Positions 13,095 to 25,340 of a stretch of DNA of 64,000 nt are shown here, piece by piece; positions within the stretch are counted from its first letter, which is position 1, and every line of letters starts with the position of its first letter. The position numbers and the translations under genes are program-made. Source of the stretch: Eunapius fragilis (lineage: Eukaryota > Porifera > Demospongiae > Spongillida > Spongillidae); contig OY811971.1 in the NCBI GenBank assembly GCA_963681505.1, positions 23,839,036 to 23,903,035 on the forward strand. The letters are read 5' to 3'. Below the pieces are notes generated by a model. The model was given only the letters and a program-made list of their open reading frames with translations, did no database searches and had not been told where the DNA came from.

Positions 13095-13100
13095 AATAAA
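13095..13100 (+). promoter_or_regulatory. Candidate polyadenylation signal AATAAA
   Basis: AATAAA about 245 bp after the agmatine deiminase stop, followed by an A-rich stretch. If used, the gene is expressed as a eukaryotic transcript. Chance occurrence is also possible in AT-rich DNA. Confidence 0.35.
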
Positions 13101-13244
13101 AAAATAACTTAAATAATGATAAAGGTGTTATAAGAATTTGAATTTTAATTAAATGATATGTACAAATGCCTTGCCCTCTCCCAGGGCTTAAGCAGGGACA
13201 TCCTCCTCCCCAGCCTCCTTGCCAGCCATGTTCTGGCCAGGGGG

Positions 13245-13425
13245 GCTATGCTGCTGGTGGTGGTGGGGGTAGTGATGCTAGTGGTGGTGGGGGTAGTGCT
13301 GCTAGTGGTGGTGGGGGTAGTGATGCTGGTGGTGGTGGGGGTAGTGATGCTGGTGGTGGTGGGGGTAGTGATGCTGGTGGTGGTGGAGGTAGTGATGCTG
13401 GTGGTGGGGGTAGTGCAGTAGCAAA
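13245..13425 (+). repeat. 24-bp minisatellite, about 7 units
   Basis: Tandem copies of GGTGGTGGTGGGGGTAGTGA plus TGCT. In one frame it encodes GGGGGSDA repeats, in another VVVGVVMLV repeats. The surrounding frame (13166-13456) begins with a Pro/Gln-rich stretch but has no recognisable domain, so I treat it as a repeat and not as a gene. Confidence 0.92.
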
Positions 13426-13526
13426 TCCAGCGGACCCGAGAGGATGTCATAGATAGTTACAGATAGTTGGCCAGAATGCAGACCTTCCACAGTAACAAAG
13501 CACAATGAGGCACATGTGATCGCCTC

Positions 13527-13720
13527 ACACCTTAAAGAGCTCACCTCCCCCCCTTACCCACACCTCAAAGAGATCACCCCCCTTACCCACACCTTACAGA
13601 GATCACCTCCCCATACCCAAACCTTCAAGAGCTCACCTCCCCATACCCAAACCTCAAAGAGATCACCTCCCATTACCTACACCTTAAATAGCTCACCGGC
13701 CCCTGACCCACACCTTAACA
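13527..13720 (+). repeat. About 30-bp minisatellite, 6 units
   Basis: Tandem units of the type CCTTACCCACACCTCAAAGA followed by GATCACCTCC, with AGAGATCACC/AGAGCTCACC alternation. Non-coding. Confidence 0.9.
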
Positions 13721-13726
13721 CCTAGA

Positions 13727-14140
13727 TAGGAAAATAGTCATTTTCCCCATAGAGAGGAAAATAGTCTTAGGGATGAATGGGAGGAAACCATCTTTCTAAA
13801 TGCATCGTAAAGCCACACAAATGAATGTATACATAAAGTAGCACTAATTAGAGTAAGAAGACACTTTACTTGTATCTCTCATACACAAAACATGCTACTG
13901 CACTAGGTTTCTTTTTAAACATCTTGGTAGTAAGATAGTCAATTTTTTCCCGTAGAGATGTATGGGAAGTAACCATCTTTCTAAACGCATCGTAAGAGAA
14001 CACAAATAAAAGTATAGCAGAGGTAGCACTAATAAGAGGAAGAAGACACCTTACCTATATCTCTCATGCAGAAAGCTTTCTGCTGCACTAGGTCTCTTTT
14101 TTAACACTTTGGTAGTATGATAGTAAATTTTTCCCATAGA
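13727..14140 (+). repeat. Tandem duplication of a roughly 190-bp unit
   Basis: Two head-to-tail copies, 13740-13930 and about 13931-14130, each with the order ATAGTCA..TTTTTCCC.TAGAGA, AACCATCTTTCTAAA, GCATCGTAA, GTAGCACTAAT, AAGAAGACAC, CTCTCAT.CA and CTGCACTAGGT. A third start of the unit appears at about 14118 and breaks off. Confidence 0.85.
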
Positions 14141-14485
14141 GATGTATATTAAGCAGACATGGTTTTAGTTCCTGGACTCCAGACATGCCCTTCATCATGT
14201 TCCAGACCACAACATAATGAGCTCGTCGAGAGATGAAGCATTCGTGGGTGGCATAGTACTCCTCCTATGGGTGTGGCCAGAGAGGTGTGGTCTAAGGTAA
14301 GTAGTGTGCAGGTAAAGGCTCACCTGACCCCCCAAAGTCCCAAGTCATGAAGGTGATGCTCTTCAAAGCAGTCTGGGATTTGAGTACTTTTATATAGTAA
14401 GTTTAGTCACTCACAACAATGCCCACTGTTGACATCTTTTCTTTGTTCACTCCCTCCCGCGAAATCATTCTAGTTAGTGCCCAGT

Positions 14486-15092
14486 TCTCCTGCAAGCCTC
14501 TCTGCTCCCTCTCTGATACTGTACTTGGGTTTTAAATGGAGAGGGAATTATTTTCAGTTTACTGTGTTGCCTTTTGGTTTATCATCAGCACCGTATGTTT
14601 TCCCTAAGCTCATGCGACCATTGGTTAAGTTATGGAGGGCCAAAGGGTTAAAAGCAGTTATGTACCTGGATGATGGAATACGTGCAGTTAAAAAGGTAGA
14701 GTGGAGGCTGAAAGGGCCAATGCTTGGGTGAGGGATTGCTTGGAGTGTGCAGGTTTAGTCGTTAACAAGGATAAGTCAGTTTGGCTCCCAGCACTCCGTG
14801 CATCATGGTTGGGATATATCAAGAGCATGTTTGTACTTCAGTTCCAGAAGCTAAGTTGGTATCCATTGAGGGCCATGTTGAAGGCCACGTGTGTAGCTAC
14901 CCACCTGCCATGGCAGCACTTTTTATTGCCAGGTTGGTTGGGAGGATTAATTCCATGTGCTTGGCTTTGAGGCCTATGTCTAGGCTTATGACTAGGAGTT
15001 TATGTGCCCTGCTGGGGACCAGACAGGCATGGTGTGGGTATTTAGCAGCCTCTAACATTTCATATGTAGCAGTGGAAATACAACATGCATAG
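14486..15092 (+). pseudogene. DIRS-type retrotransposon reverse transcriptase relic
   Basis: The first part (14520-14690) reads FQFTVLPFGLSSAPYVFPKL and ends with the catalytic YLDDG motif, the pattern of DIRS/Ngaro-type reverse transcriptases. The next pieces are in other frames: AWVRDCLECAGLVVNKDKSVW (about 14725-14790) and GRINSMCLALRPMSRLMTRS with LLGTRQAWC (about 14935-15030), which belong to the connection/RNase H part of the same family. At least two frameshifts and the loss of both ends make it a dead fragment. No tyrosine recombinase gene or inverted repeats were found nearby. Confidence 0.75.
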
Positions 15093-15169
15093 AATCCTGG
15101 TTACAGACACATATATAGGTAAATCACATGCATGCGTCTAGACGGAAATGTAAGGGGGGCATCCCTACG

Positions 15170-15381
15170 CGTTCAATCAGGTGATAGATGTCCAATACTG
15201 ATGAGGCGACCAGTTCAGCCCATCAATCCACTTGAGACTGATGTTGTACCTTCAGGATTGCAAGAACCAGCCACTGACCAAGGAGAGCGTTTGGTTGATC
15301 ATTGAGGTGCTCATTCTCATCGTCCTAGAAGAGCAGCAACCCAGACCACCAGATTTTGGATACAGGAACTACTGAATGATT
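15170..15381 (+). pseudogene. Gypsy Pol C-terminal tail relic
   Basis: One frame reads RPVQPINPLETDVVPSGLQE, then a TGA (15304 region), then AHSHRPRRAATQTTRFWIQE and LLND before a stop. A charged/polar tail ending in a basic RPRR motif is the usual end of gypsy Pol proteins. A purine run AAGAGGGAG follows at 15427 with TGTCTGATAT after it (15436), which fits a polypurine tract and LTR start. The in-frame TGA could be a decayed CGA. Confidence 0.5.
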
Positions 15382-15599
15382 GAACCCTTTGTTAACCATG
15401 TCCCTTGTTGACCAGCTATGCCAGTCAAGAGGGAGTGTCTGATATTTAGTTGTTACGTAATAATTGTAATGTGTATTGCGTGATTTATTTTTCCTTTGAA
15501 CGTGAAGTGAGGGTGGAATGTCGCGTACGAAATCTATAGTGATCCTGCGATTGTAAAGATCTTGCACACACAGCAGGACACAAGCGAGAGTGCTTATAT

Positions 15600-15640
15600 G
15601 TGACGAGTGTGTGTGTGTGTGTGCGTGTGTGTGTGAGTGG
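15600..15640 (+). repeat. (GT)n microsatellite
   Basis: A stretch of GT dinucleotides interrupted by one CG and one AG. Confidence 0.9.
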
Positions 15641-16365
15641 TGTTTGAGTTGATAATACATACACACCTGGATACCATCATTACCATGGTTACTTGCACAC
15701 ATACATGGAGTATTGTGTCATGTAGCTGGGCATAACCCCTTATGTTACCATGGTAATGGTATAAATGTAGTTACCATTGGTAACCATTGTCTCTTTCCAC
15801 CAGTGTGGTAAGTAAGCAGCTGGCCTTCATGTTGGACAGACAGCAGATGTTCCTGGAGCTCTGATGATGATGAGATCATGTCCAATGTACACCTCAACAC
15901 CAACTTCCTCAACTTAGCCAGAGTTGTTATTTGCGAGAGCGGTAAGCTATAACTCCCTAGGCTTCTGATACGTGCACAGGGTGATTGGAAAGTTGTGCAA
16001 AGTCTTTGAATTGGTAGAACTGGTATATTAACTCCAGAGCTGAGCATGGAATAATTATGCTATATAAAGTTATTAATTTGTAGTTTTAAAAGTTGCTGCT
16101 CAGTTTATTTTTAAAATGTTCAATTTTGGAGCCATACAACTTTGAAATCGCCCTGTATATGTACTTCACATGCTCATCAGATGACTCCTCAAAAGCATTT
16201 CATATCACCTGTGATGACCTCTGCACTTTATCAAGTGAAAGTTCAGAGTGGGTGTGGTTAAAGGGGATCCCCCTGCTGAACCTCTTCTGATGACATGGTG
16301 GATGGATACATGTATGTGCACTGGATACTAAATATATGGTGATAAAAGTGGGTATGAGGCACTTG

Positions 16366-16472
16366 TTCCTCCTACCATACCTCCTCCCATACCTCCTCCC
16401 TACCATACCTCCTCCCTACCATACCTCCTCCCTACCATACCTCCCCCCTACCATACCTCCTCCCTCCATTGC
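16366..16472 (+). repeat. 16-bp minisatellite (CCTCCCTACCATACCT)
   Basis: About six tandem copies of CTCCTCCCTACCATAC with short and CCCCCC variants. Non-coding. Confidence 0.9.
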
Positions 16473-17039
16473 CCCCTCTGTTGAGCTACGTACAAGTGGA
16501 AGGAGACCTAAGGCCCTCCCATTGAGCCACTTCTCGTATTCCCCTTGCCAGGGTCCTGTCAGCAAGCTAATCACCTCGATTCTCGAGGAAACTGAAACAT
16601 ATAACCTGCCAACCAGCTGGGATTTAAGGGGAAGGTATGCAAACTGCTGTACAGCACACCCTGTACTCCCACCATATGGCAGCAGCTGCTATGTCGCCAT
16701 TAGCAACCATGCTGTGTAAACCTGAGGAGGTGTGGACCGGAGGACACTCCCCCTTTATGAATCACCCTGATCATTGATATCACAAGGAACACGAACCATT
16801 TTAACATGTAATTGGAAATCATCTCATACGTGTGAATAAATAAAATTAATATTGTGTTGTGTGATGTTAAGTAATTAATTTTAGCAAATTTAAATATGTC
16901 AATTATGTAATAAATCACACAGACAGGTAACTCTTCAGAGAATGGCCTCTGGCATTCTTTCTAATGAAACAATTGCTTATAAGATGGAGAACAGGTCGAA
17001 AGAGGCCTGTGACTTTGGCACGGACTTCGGATAGTGTCC

Positions 17040-19560
17040 AGCAACATTACCCTTCTTTGTAGTTTTTAAAGTTTGGTTTTCCGTTAACTCCAAAGAGCTT
17101 CTATTAAATGGGTCTCATAGGCATCCTAAATCGGACTATCCATCATAAATAAAGGCACTGAATTTATAATTAGAAGTTAAATTTAATTCAAGAAAAGCCT
17201 GGCTGATTCTGTCCAAGAGAATCTTGGTCCGGCTGCTTCAAACCAGCAGATTAATACGAAAGTAAAGGTAACGCTACGACATGTACACGAAACTACTTAA
17301 ATTCGGATTGCTATAGGATTATTACACCAGTCAAAGGTCTACTATCTTGACTAATGGAAGTCGTCTTGCTCTAAAGCAGAAGCGACGCCTCTCTCTTAAT
17401 TGCAGCCGATTAAGTTATACGCTACTGTTGTTGCTCGCTGATCATAGGGGGCACGCGATAAAGCAGTTCAACAAGCCATGCATTCAACAAGGGGAGATAC
17501 ATGCTTATGATGAAAAAGTATCAGAGAGTAAGCCTCAGCTATAAATCCAAATGAATTGTCACCACCGCCAAGCTACAACAGTGACGATGAGCTGGTCTGC
17601 ATGAGGAGACAAATTTCGATTTTAGCTCGGGCCAGAGCATTTCGAAGTATTCAGAAATGCCAGGACAGCTATCACAGACAAACAGAACTTTTTAAATTCG
17701 GAGTTCTCTACCGAATATGACTCTTAGATATTTTTTTGGCATCTGTGTAACCCCCGGCTTGAATCAATTAAACGTATTTCATAGATGAATTTTTATTGAC
17801 ACAGTAATCATACACAGAATCTGAGACTAAATAATTTTCACATTTCATAATTGATTCTCTACCTTACAATCAATTAGAGAATCAAAACTAGACAAAAGAT
17901 CAGATTTTGCGATTGATTTTATCACTGAAATCCATTCAAAAATCCGAAATGACACTTTCTCTAGATTCTTAAATTGATTTTTTTCTATCCAATCAATTAT
18001 GATTCGCAGAGGATTTTGAATGCCTAATCAATTTTGCGATTCGCGGGCTTTTTTCCCTGTGTCCTCATGGATCTCCATGGTACTAACCCCCTGCATCACA
18101 GTGGCGGGGGGGGGGGGGGCCACCGGGGGCCCGTGCCCCGCCTCCCCTTTCGTTCGTCAGAGTATATATTCATTGTGAAGAACTAAGCTGGAGTTGCATA
18201 CCCCTTGTTGTTGAATCATTCGGGGCCTGGGGCCAACTTGCCTCTAACACATTCAAGAAACTTGCTTCCCGCCTGTCAGTCCAGGTTAACTCCTCCACTT
18301 CCACCACTCTGGACAGCATTTATTCCAGACTAAACCTTTCCCTTGTGCATGCGCTCGAATGCCAGAGCATTTCTTGCAAGGGCAGGTCCCCGTGCTAAAG
18401 TCTCAGACCTCTACTTAGTTGGTTGGCTCATACATAGCTACATAGTTTATTTCTGTTACATTTGTATGATTTCCAACTATTCTGAATAGTCGCGCGATAT
18501 AATTGTTCGATGTAAAGCTGGAAGATGGTTGAGCCATGAAAACAGTCGCACTAGACCGGCTGACATATTGGTCCCCAATTGGTACTGCTGCAGACCATGC
18601 AGCAGTCCTTGATTCTTGATTTTCAATTGATTTTTACATTCTGCTACATATTTGTTAACAGTTTGTACCAGGCAGATATTTTTCTACCAGAATGTAAGTG
18701 ACAAATCAATTAAGAAATGGTTTGTCGCTGTGATTATCACATAACATTCTGCTGGGTACAAAATGTTTACATAGCTTCTAACATTTTACCGGCTGATACC
18801 AGAATGTAAGTGCAAAGGTATGGCTTCATATCTGCATGATGAAAGTAAATAATAACTCAATAATCACAAATACTAATCATTGCCAATGAAGATAGAACTT
18901 CATTTCAGATCACATGTAGCTAATTACATAGGTGTCAGACCGATCAATGGGGCACGGATAAATGTATTTGTGCCCCCGCGTTTCGGGCTCGAGGGATCAC
19001 ATCCCCTCTCTCGCACCCCGGACACCCTAAGTGAGCGGACGCCAATATTACCATGGCAACAGCACCTCAGCCTATGAGAGGTACTCATCAACAAGAACAT
19101 ACTACAATAATGCATGCCCCCCCCCCCCCGGGAGATCGTACAAAATTGTATGCGGTCCAACCAGAAATACTTCTGTGAAAGATGCAAGCGATTGTTCAAA
19201 TCAGTTGGGAGGTATATACGTTTTAAATGCGTACAATGTACAATAGTTGTTCGTTTACTACGTTTAATTCTCCCGGGGGGCAGCCAGACATAGATCTGAA
19301 CACAAACTATACAGCAAGTACATGGTTATAATAAATCATTGAATAAATGGAACAGTGTCTATAGCAAATGTGATACTTAAATTTACCAGGGCAAGCGAAA
19401 GAAAAGTATCGCTCACATTGAAATGTATGGCTAATTATAAATTCAGTGCCTATAATAACTTTATGATGGATAGTCCCATTTAGGATGCCTATAAGGACCA
19501 TTTGATAGAAGCTCTTTTGAGTTAACGGAAAATCAAACTTGAAAAACTACCCTGAAGGGT
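17040..19560. repeat. Inverted-repeat pair flanking 2.3 kb
   Basis: 17045-17170 (TTTGGTTTTCCGTTAACTCC, AAAGAGCTTCTATTAAATGG, then CATAGGCATCCTAAAT and GGACTATCCATCATAAA) reappears as its inverse complement at 19435-19555 with about 85-90 percent identity by eye. It may be a foldback element or two oppositely oriented copies of one MITE. Between them I see only AT-rich sequence, a G-run (18104-18117) and imperfect palindromes built on ATTGATT (17850-18000). No gene is supported. Confidence 0.7.
18615..18725. repeat. Palindromic MITE-like sequence
   Basis: TTGATTCTTGATTTTCAATT at 18609, then an internal inverted repeat around TTACATTCTG..TACC. The same palindrome is found, better preserved, at 32695-32820, where TTGATTTTCAATTGATTTGC and its inverse complement flank the centre. 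Confidence 0.65.
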
Positions 19561-19964
19561 GATTTTGCTTGACACTTGATGCGGGAGCCCCTCAGACAGA
19601 GGTGGTTTTTCGCTCTGAGGATTGCCGGGGAGGAAAGCCGTGCTCTTAGCCATCCCAGTACCTCACTGTGACGGTGGGTGTGGGAGGGCGATTATGGCGT
19701 CGGAGCACTGCCCAACAATCACCCTGTGCAGATTATATACTATGTATAATTTTGTTGCAAGTGCAGACCATATGTTGCCTATTTATACGGTGGACAGTTC
19801 AAGGTTCTTACAGCAGAAAAATGTTATACGTTAGAACAATCTATCATTTGTAGTCATAAAATAGCTCATTTGACTAATCATAATATTGTTATATGAAGCT
19901 AACGCCAACGTCACTGACCAAGGATAGATATCTGGGAAACGAACAGACATCCATCCCATTTCCA

Positions 19965-20575
19965 ACACAATTACATAACCGGTTAACCTTGTTCGATTGT
20001 TCCCTGTCATTCGTAGAATATATGTAGTGACCCCGCTCAAGGAGGGCGGGGGGCGGGGGCGTGGGGGTTAGGAAAACTGTAAGCTCCTATTACCATGCAG
20101 TATAGAAGGGGATTGATTAATCTGCTTTCGGCAATTATAATCGGACGTAGGAGAGTAAAGATTTAAGGGGCGTATAGGGGTGGTACCCCTATAGTTAAGC
20201 CCTTCATCATCTATGCAGACGATAAGGACCCCAACTATTACATGTACCACCTTATAATTATTGCATTTTTCGATCTCTATCTCCGATTCACATGGCAGTT
20301 GCAAAGATAAATTACTCTCAGTGAAATAAGCTCATGTACTAGGACACCAAATCCAGTCTCTATAGATCCTTGCTAAAACCTTCAACGATGTAGCTACCGT
20401 TTTAACTCTGAAGTTGCCTAATTTGATAATAGCAATCATTATGGCAGGTATTTGGCAATTATTGTGGCCCGCAAATTGATCATGACAAGCGGGCGTTAAC
20501 GTATTTCGTACATGCACCAATCCGTTTTTACAGTGTAAGAAATTCTGCCATGCAGCTTACTGCCATGCAGCTTAA
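19965..20575 (+). repeat. Repeat module, copy 1, first segment (T)
   Basis: Matches 28505-29037 in the same orientation through many diagnostic blocks: TAGTGACCCCGCTCAAGG, AGAAGGGGATTG, GGACGTAGGA, TAGGGGTGGTACC, GACGATAAGGACCCCAACTA, CATGGCAGTTGCAAAGAT, ACGATGTAGCTACCGTTTTA and GGCCCGCAAATTGATCATG. It is interrupted after GCAGCTTAA by an insertion absent from copy 2. Confidence 0.85.
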
Positions 20576-21238
20576 TTAAAGGAGGAGTTGGCGTATAAAA
20601 GGAGAATGGATCCAAAAATTTCAACCGGCCGTGCGAATGTTTTCGATTAAAAATGGTGGCTTAGAGCTAGAGGCTTGGCAACAACAGTTACAGCGTACAA
20701 GTTCATGCACGCATGCATGTTTTGAATGCCATTTCATGCAACAATACCATTTTTGAAGTTCGTAACACTAAGTTAACAAACTGGATCACATGTTCGTATA
20801 ATGGCGACCTCTTCACCAGAAGATACGTAATCTAGGTTTAGACTGCATCTGCAAGGGTCCTTTTCCTCTCAAGAGGAAAAGGAAACGTTTCTGAGTAGAT
20901 TTGAGGTAGCGAAGCAACTACTTGCACCTGGTTGCAAGCGGAACGCTACGATCAGCGTGTATATAATACTTTGCTGGACCTGTCTGTTTCGAGAACAAAT
21001 AAACGCGCGCGATTAAGTACTAAGAAGTACTTGATCTGCCCGTCTTAACAACGTAAAAACGATGTAGCCAGCAAGTCTGGGTGAGAATCCTAACAGCTTA
21101 CAAAACTACGCCATTCTGAGGATGTTGAGCTCACGTGATTTCCGGTTGGATCCAAGCGCCTTTTATACGCGAATTTTCGCATCGATCGGCAGGCGTGTGC
21201 TGAGGCCTGCGCTAGTATTTACTCTCAATCTCCTCCTT
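20576..21238. mobile_element. 663-bp TTAA-flanked insertion in repeat copy 1
   Basis: Copy 2 (29030-29050) reads GCAGCTTAAGAAAG without interruption. Here the same flanks are separated by about 663 bp and TTAA stands on both sides (20572-20575 and 21239-21242). The ends are imperfect inverted repeats: TTAAAGGAGGAGTTG at the left and the complement of AAGGAGGAGATTG at the right, with a second inverted pair GCGTATAAAAGG..TGGATCCAA inside. TTAA duplication points to the piggyBac superfamily; the element is non-autonomous. Confidence 0.7.
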
Positions 21239-21243
21239 TTAAA

Positions 21244-21381
21244 GAAAGTTTTATATCCCTTGTCAGTGTGCACAGGCTAAGTCTGCCTGAAGATCTTCAT
21301 ATTGGACGTATATATATGACCTGTGCCGCCTCGATGCTTTATAGCCACCAGGAGTGATATTTGTCGAGCTACTGTGGTTTA
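21244..21381 (+). repeat. Repeat module, copy 1, second segment (S)
   Basis: TATATCCCTTGTCAGTGTG, GCCTGAAGATCT and GTCGAGCTACTGTGG match copy 2 at 29045-29170. The segment continues after the next MITE at 21536-21674. Confidence 0.85.
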
Positions 21382-21533
21382 CACAGCAAAAAAAAAGACG
21401 CGAATCATATTTTGATTCCACAAGTGATTTGTTTTTTCATATCTGTATCAAAACTGTTATCATTGTGGTACAGGTATGAAAAAACAAATCACTTGTGAAA
21501 TCAAAATATGATTTGCGCCTTTTTTGTGCTGTG
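21382..21533. mobile_element. 152-bp palindromic MITE with TTA duplication
   Basis: CACAGCAAAAAAAAAGACGC and AATCATATTTTGATT at the left mirror AATCAAAATATGATT, GCGCC, TTTTTTGTGCTGTG at the right; the interior also pairs. TTA flanks both ends (21379-21381, 21536-21538). Copies 2 and 4 of the host repeat show the uninterrupted site GTGGTTTACTTTGCATCC, which fixes the insertion. Confidence 0.88.
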
Positions 21534-21889
21534 AATTACTTTGCATCCTCGGTTACTGCGTGAGGCCGTACACATGTGATGCATGCTTGAGCAAAATAGA
21601 AAAGGCATGTTCTACTGATAGGCCCTTTAAGTCCAAGTTTTCAAATTCGATTTGTTACAATTCCATGCAAGGTACACTGTTAAAAAAAAGGCCCGAGGGG
21701 TGTTACAGCTCAGGAGTGTTACAGCCCAGGGGGTGTTTTGGTAACACACAAGGGTGTTCTGCTTACATCTATGAGTGTAGGCAAAGTATGGTAGGGTAAT
21801 AGCAACGTACCGCACCAATAATGGGGTGTTAAAGCATAATAATTATAAAGGTGTGCTATCATAACACTGATTTACCGCATTACACCCCA

Positions 21890-21893
<4 letters not shown>

Positions 21894-21920
<27 letters not shown>
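21894..21920. repeat. (TA)n microsatellite
   Basis: About 13 TA dinucleotides inside the CACTG-ended element. Confidence 0.9.
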
Positions 21921-21923
<3 letters not shown>

Positions 21924-22482
21924 AGTGTATATGGGGTTCCCAGCCTTTTTTATAATTACCTTTTGACGGATTGAGGGCGTTGTTTGCGAGATGACATATG
22001 GCAGCCGATCTGGACTTATAAAGGCAAGCCGAACGTTATCTTAACGGTATACAGGCACACAACTTACGAGTACTAAACGTCTAACATACGCTTGCTTTGG
22101 CACGCGGGCGTTCGTCGGTATGGATTTGTAGACTATGTCGTGATGCTAATGCGTTTGTATACATGCATGTTTAACTTCGCTTTGTTAACGTGAAATATAA
22201 AGCCTCGCTGTGTTTATGAAGTCTTGCCTGCAGTGTTCATGTATGTGCCGCGCGCGGTGTTTATTCAAAGGTGACCGGTACTTGCGTTAATATGCAAGCA
22301 GCATGCAAGCTTGTTTATTATCCTGCATGCCGCGTAGTGTTGAGAGTGAATGTTAAGTAGTACGTATTTAAATCCATCTGGATTCTATTTAGACCACACT
22401 CTAGTAAAATGACATGGGAACATATACTTAATACATTGTCAGATACAAGTATTTTTATATGCCAATGCTTGAATGTTTGTAG

Positions 22483-22657
22483 GAGGAACTAGCTTCTCAG
22501 TAGCAACCTTTGGACAAGGAACAGAGCCCATTATGTTAGACGATGTAGGATGTACTGGAACTGAGGCAAGACTGTGGGATTGTCGACTCGAAACAGAGGT
22601 GCTGGACTCCACTCATGTTGAAAACGCATATGCATATGTTATCACATGTAGCTCAAG
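22483..22657 (+). CDS. SRCR-domain exon (second half of the domain)
   Basis: A 175-bp exon with a good acceptor (TGAATGTTTGTAG before 22483) and donor (CTCAAG then GTAGGC at 22658). It encodes [20 protein letters not shown], then [14 protein letters not shown] and, near the end, AYVITCSS. This is the typical second half of a scavenger receptor cysteine-rich domain, with the (I/L)xLDDVxCxGxExxLxxC core and the final cysteine. SRCR domains act in secreted or membrane proteins that bind ligands. The matching first half was not found upstream, and the exon lies wholly within the CACTG-ended transposon, so it is best read as a captured gene fragment. Whether it is still spliced into any transcript is unknown. 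Confidence 0.8.
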
Positions 22658-22744
22658 GTAGGCCTCAAATTATTTTACTAGTCAGCTTGACATGGGTATA
22701 TGCTAACAGTTATGCAGCTACATATGTCTACTTAAGACAAACAT

Positions 22745-25340
22745 GAAATCGAATGCTACCCACCTGCTTTAAGGGTAGGCTACCAGTGACAGAGTTTGGA
22801 CACATTTTTTAGTGACTCTTGTACAGGGTTAAAAAATGTTGTCATGGCAATGCTGAAGGTTGCCATGGGGGAATCATGTGATTTGGATGTGTGGGTCTCC
22901 ATGGAGATCATGTGATGGGTGTGATCTCATTGAAAGGTGAGTCAATAGCTGGGTAGGTTCTCATTTCACGTGTACAGAAGACTGTCACCCTATTCATCAC
23001 TAAAGGTAGCCATGGAGGGGATCATGTGACTTGGATGTGTATGGTCTCTATGGAGATCATGTGGTTGTGTGGACATATTGGTTAGGGGACTGTGTGTGTG
23101 TTTGTGTTGTTGAACTGATTAGGAGACTGCATAGGTGTGGTTGAGTGTCTCAATGCTCCTTCCACAGAGATTCATGCAGCGGAGGTCAGACCAAGGATCC
23201 CTACCCCCAATTGCGTATGGAGGGAGTTGGTGTGGATATCATCTTTGGCACATGTGAGCAAGATACACGACCTAATAAACCTCATGTCACCACCACCTCC
23301 ACCCCCTCCTTCACTCAAGGAGAACAGGTGTTGGCCACCTCCTAACCTCAGGCTCATAAGTTCCAAGTCAGCTGCCTTGCAATGCCCTATGGTCCAGGTG
23401 TACCAGCAAAGTCTAGGAACCTCCTGTATCATCACGACCCATGTGGACAACCGTGCACCCCTCACCTCCACCTCTGAAAAGCAAGCGGAGCCTGTTCGGA
23501 AGAGGATTCCACCAACAATCCCTCCTCATACCTGAGCATACCCCCTCCCTGTCACCACTTGACCATGCCCCCCTCTGAGAGCTTTTCTTCATGAAGGGCA
23601 TCTGGGGGCGCGGCTTTCTTCATGCGTCCAAGATCTCACAGTCTAGACAATGACAACTATGACCACCTCCCAGGGTGTCATGAGGACTCCCCCTCCTCCT
23701 CCTCTACTTCACCTCTTACGACAGAGGGAGGAACCAATCATTGAGTCCACTGGAAACATGTAAGGCCACACCCACCAACATCTTAAGGGTGGGATTGTAT
23801 GCTGTAGGAGAGTGCAGGGACTGTACCACAGGGAAGGTTGGGACTGGTGCCACTAAACTGTAAGTAAAAAAATGTTTCTAATTAATTCATTAGTACTGCA
23901 GCTTGAGGTACAATTCATGAGTGTGTACTAGTTAGGGTGGTAGTGTGGGTCGACTTGTTAGTATCTGTGGGAATGCTGGTTAGTATGTGTGGGCATACTG
24001 GTTAGGAGACTTTGGGTGTGGTTGTGTAGGTGAACTGGTTAAGTGACTGTATGGGCGTGGTTGAGTGTCTCAACACTTCTTCCTCCTTCCCATGACACGG
24101 GGATGCCCCCTTCATGCAGCAGAGGTCATGAAATATGCTGGATGAAATTGAATCTACCCACCTGCTTTAAGGGTAGGCTACCAGTGACAGAGTTTGGACA
24201 CATTTTTTAGTGACTCTTGTACAGGGTTAATAAATGTTGTCATGGCAATGCTGAAGGTTGCCATGGGGGAATCATGTGATTTGGATGTGTGGGTCTCCAT
24301 GGAGATCATGGGATGGGTGTGATCTCATTGAAAGGTGAGTCAATAGCTGGGTAGGTTCTCATTTCACGTGTACAGAAGACTGTCACCCTATTCATCACTA
24401 AAGGTAGCCATGGAGGGGATCATGTGACTTGGATGTGTATGGTCTCTATGGAGATCATGTGGTTGTGTGGACATATTGGTTAGGGGACTGTGTGTGTGTT
24501 TGTGTTGTTGAACTGATTCGGAGACTGCATAGGTTTGGTTGAGTGTCTCAATGCTCCTTCCACAGAGATTCATGCAGCGGAGGTCAGACCAAGGATCCCT
24601 ACCCCCAATTGCATATGGAGGGAGTTGGTGTGGATATCATCTTTGGCACATGTGAGCAAGATACACGACCCAATAAACCTCATGTCACCACCACCTCCAC
24701 CCCCTCCTTCACTCAAGGAGAACAGGTGTTGACCACCTCCTAACCTCAGGCTCATAAGTTCCAAGTCAGCTGCCTTGCAATGCCCTATGGTCCAGGTGTA
24801 CCAGCAAAGTCTAGGAACCTCCTGTAACATCACGACCCACGTGGACAACCGTGCACCCTTCACCTCCACCTCTGAAAAGCAAGCGGAGCCTGTTCGGAAG
24901 AGGATTCCACCAACAATCACTCCTCATACCTGAGCATACCCCCTCCACTGTCACCACTTGACCATGCCCCCCTCTGAGAGCCTTTCTTCATGAAGGGCAT
25001 CTGGGGGCACGGCTTTCTTCATGCGTCCAAGATCTCACAGTCTAGACAATGACAACTATGACCACCTCCCAGGGTGTCGTGAGGACTCCCCCTCCTCCTC
25101 CTCTACTTCACTTCCCATGAAAGAGGGAGGAACCAATCACTGAGTCCACTGGACACGTGTACTGGTTAGGGTAGTAGTGTGGGTCAACTTGTTCGTATGT
25201 GTGGGCATGCTGGTTAGTATGTGTGGGGATCACTGGTAAGTATGTGTGGGCTAGGAGGCTGGGTGTGGTTGTGTAGGTGAACTGGTTAAGTGACTGTATG
25301 GGCGTGGTTGAGTGACTTCTTCCTCCTCCCCATCTCATGG
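22745..25340 (+). repeat. Tandem duplication of a ~1.4-kb unit inside the CACTG-ended element
   Basis: 22745-24140 and 24147-about 25340 are about 97 percent alike over long stretches (for example CTACCCACCTGCTTTAAGGG, GGTTGCCATGGGGGAATCAT, GTCTCAATGCTCCTTCCACA and TCTAGACAATGACAACTATG). The second copy lacks about 160 bp after TGAGTCCACTGGA. Each copy has the same proline-rich frame (23137-23535, 24535-24732) that opens with MVECLNAPSTEIHAAEVRPR. I see no domain in it and treat it as non-coding or unresolved. Confidence 0.9.

Noticed and set aside
13145-13456. Glycine-rich (GGGGGSDA) or threonine-rich ORFs
   Set aside because: Both are readings of a 24-bp minisatellite with no recognisable domain or gene context.
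23137-23535. Proline-rich ORF MVECLNAPSTEIHAAEVRPR, repeated at 24535
   Set aside because: Present twice only because the DNA is tandemly duplicated; no domain, and low-complexity CCACC runs explain the prolines.
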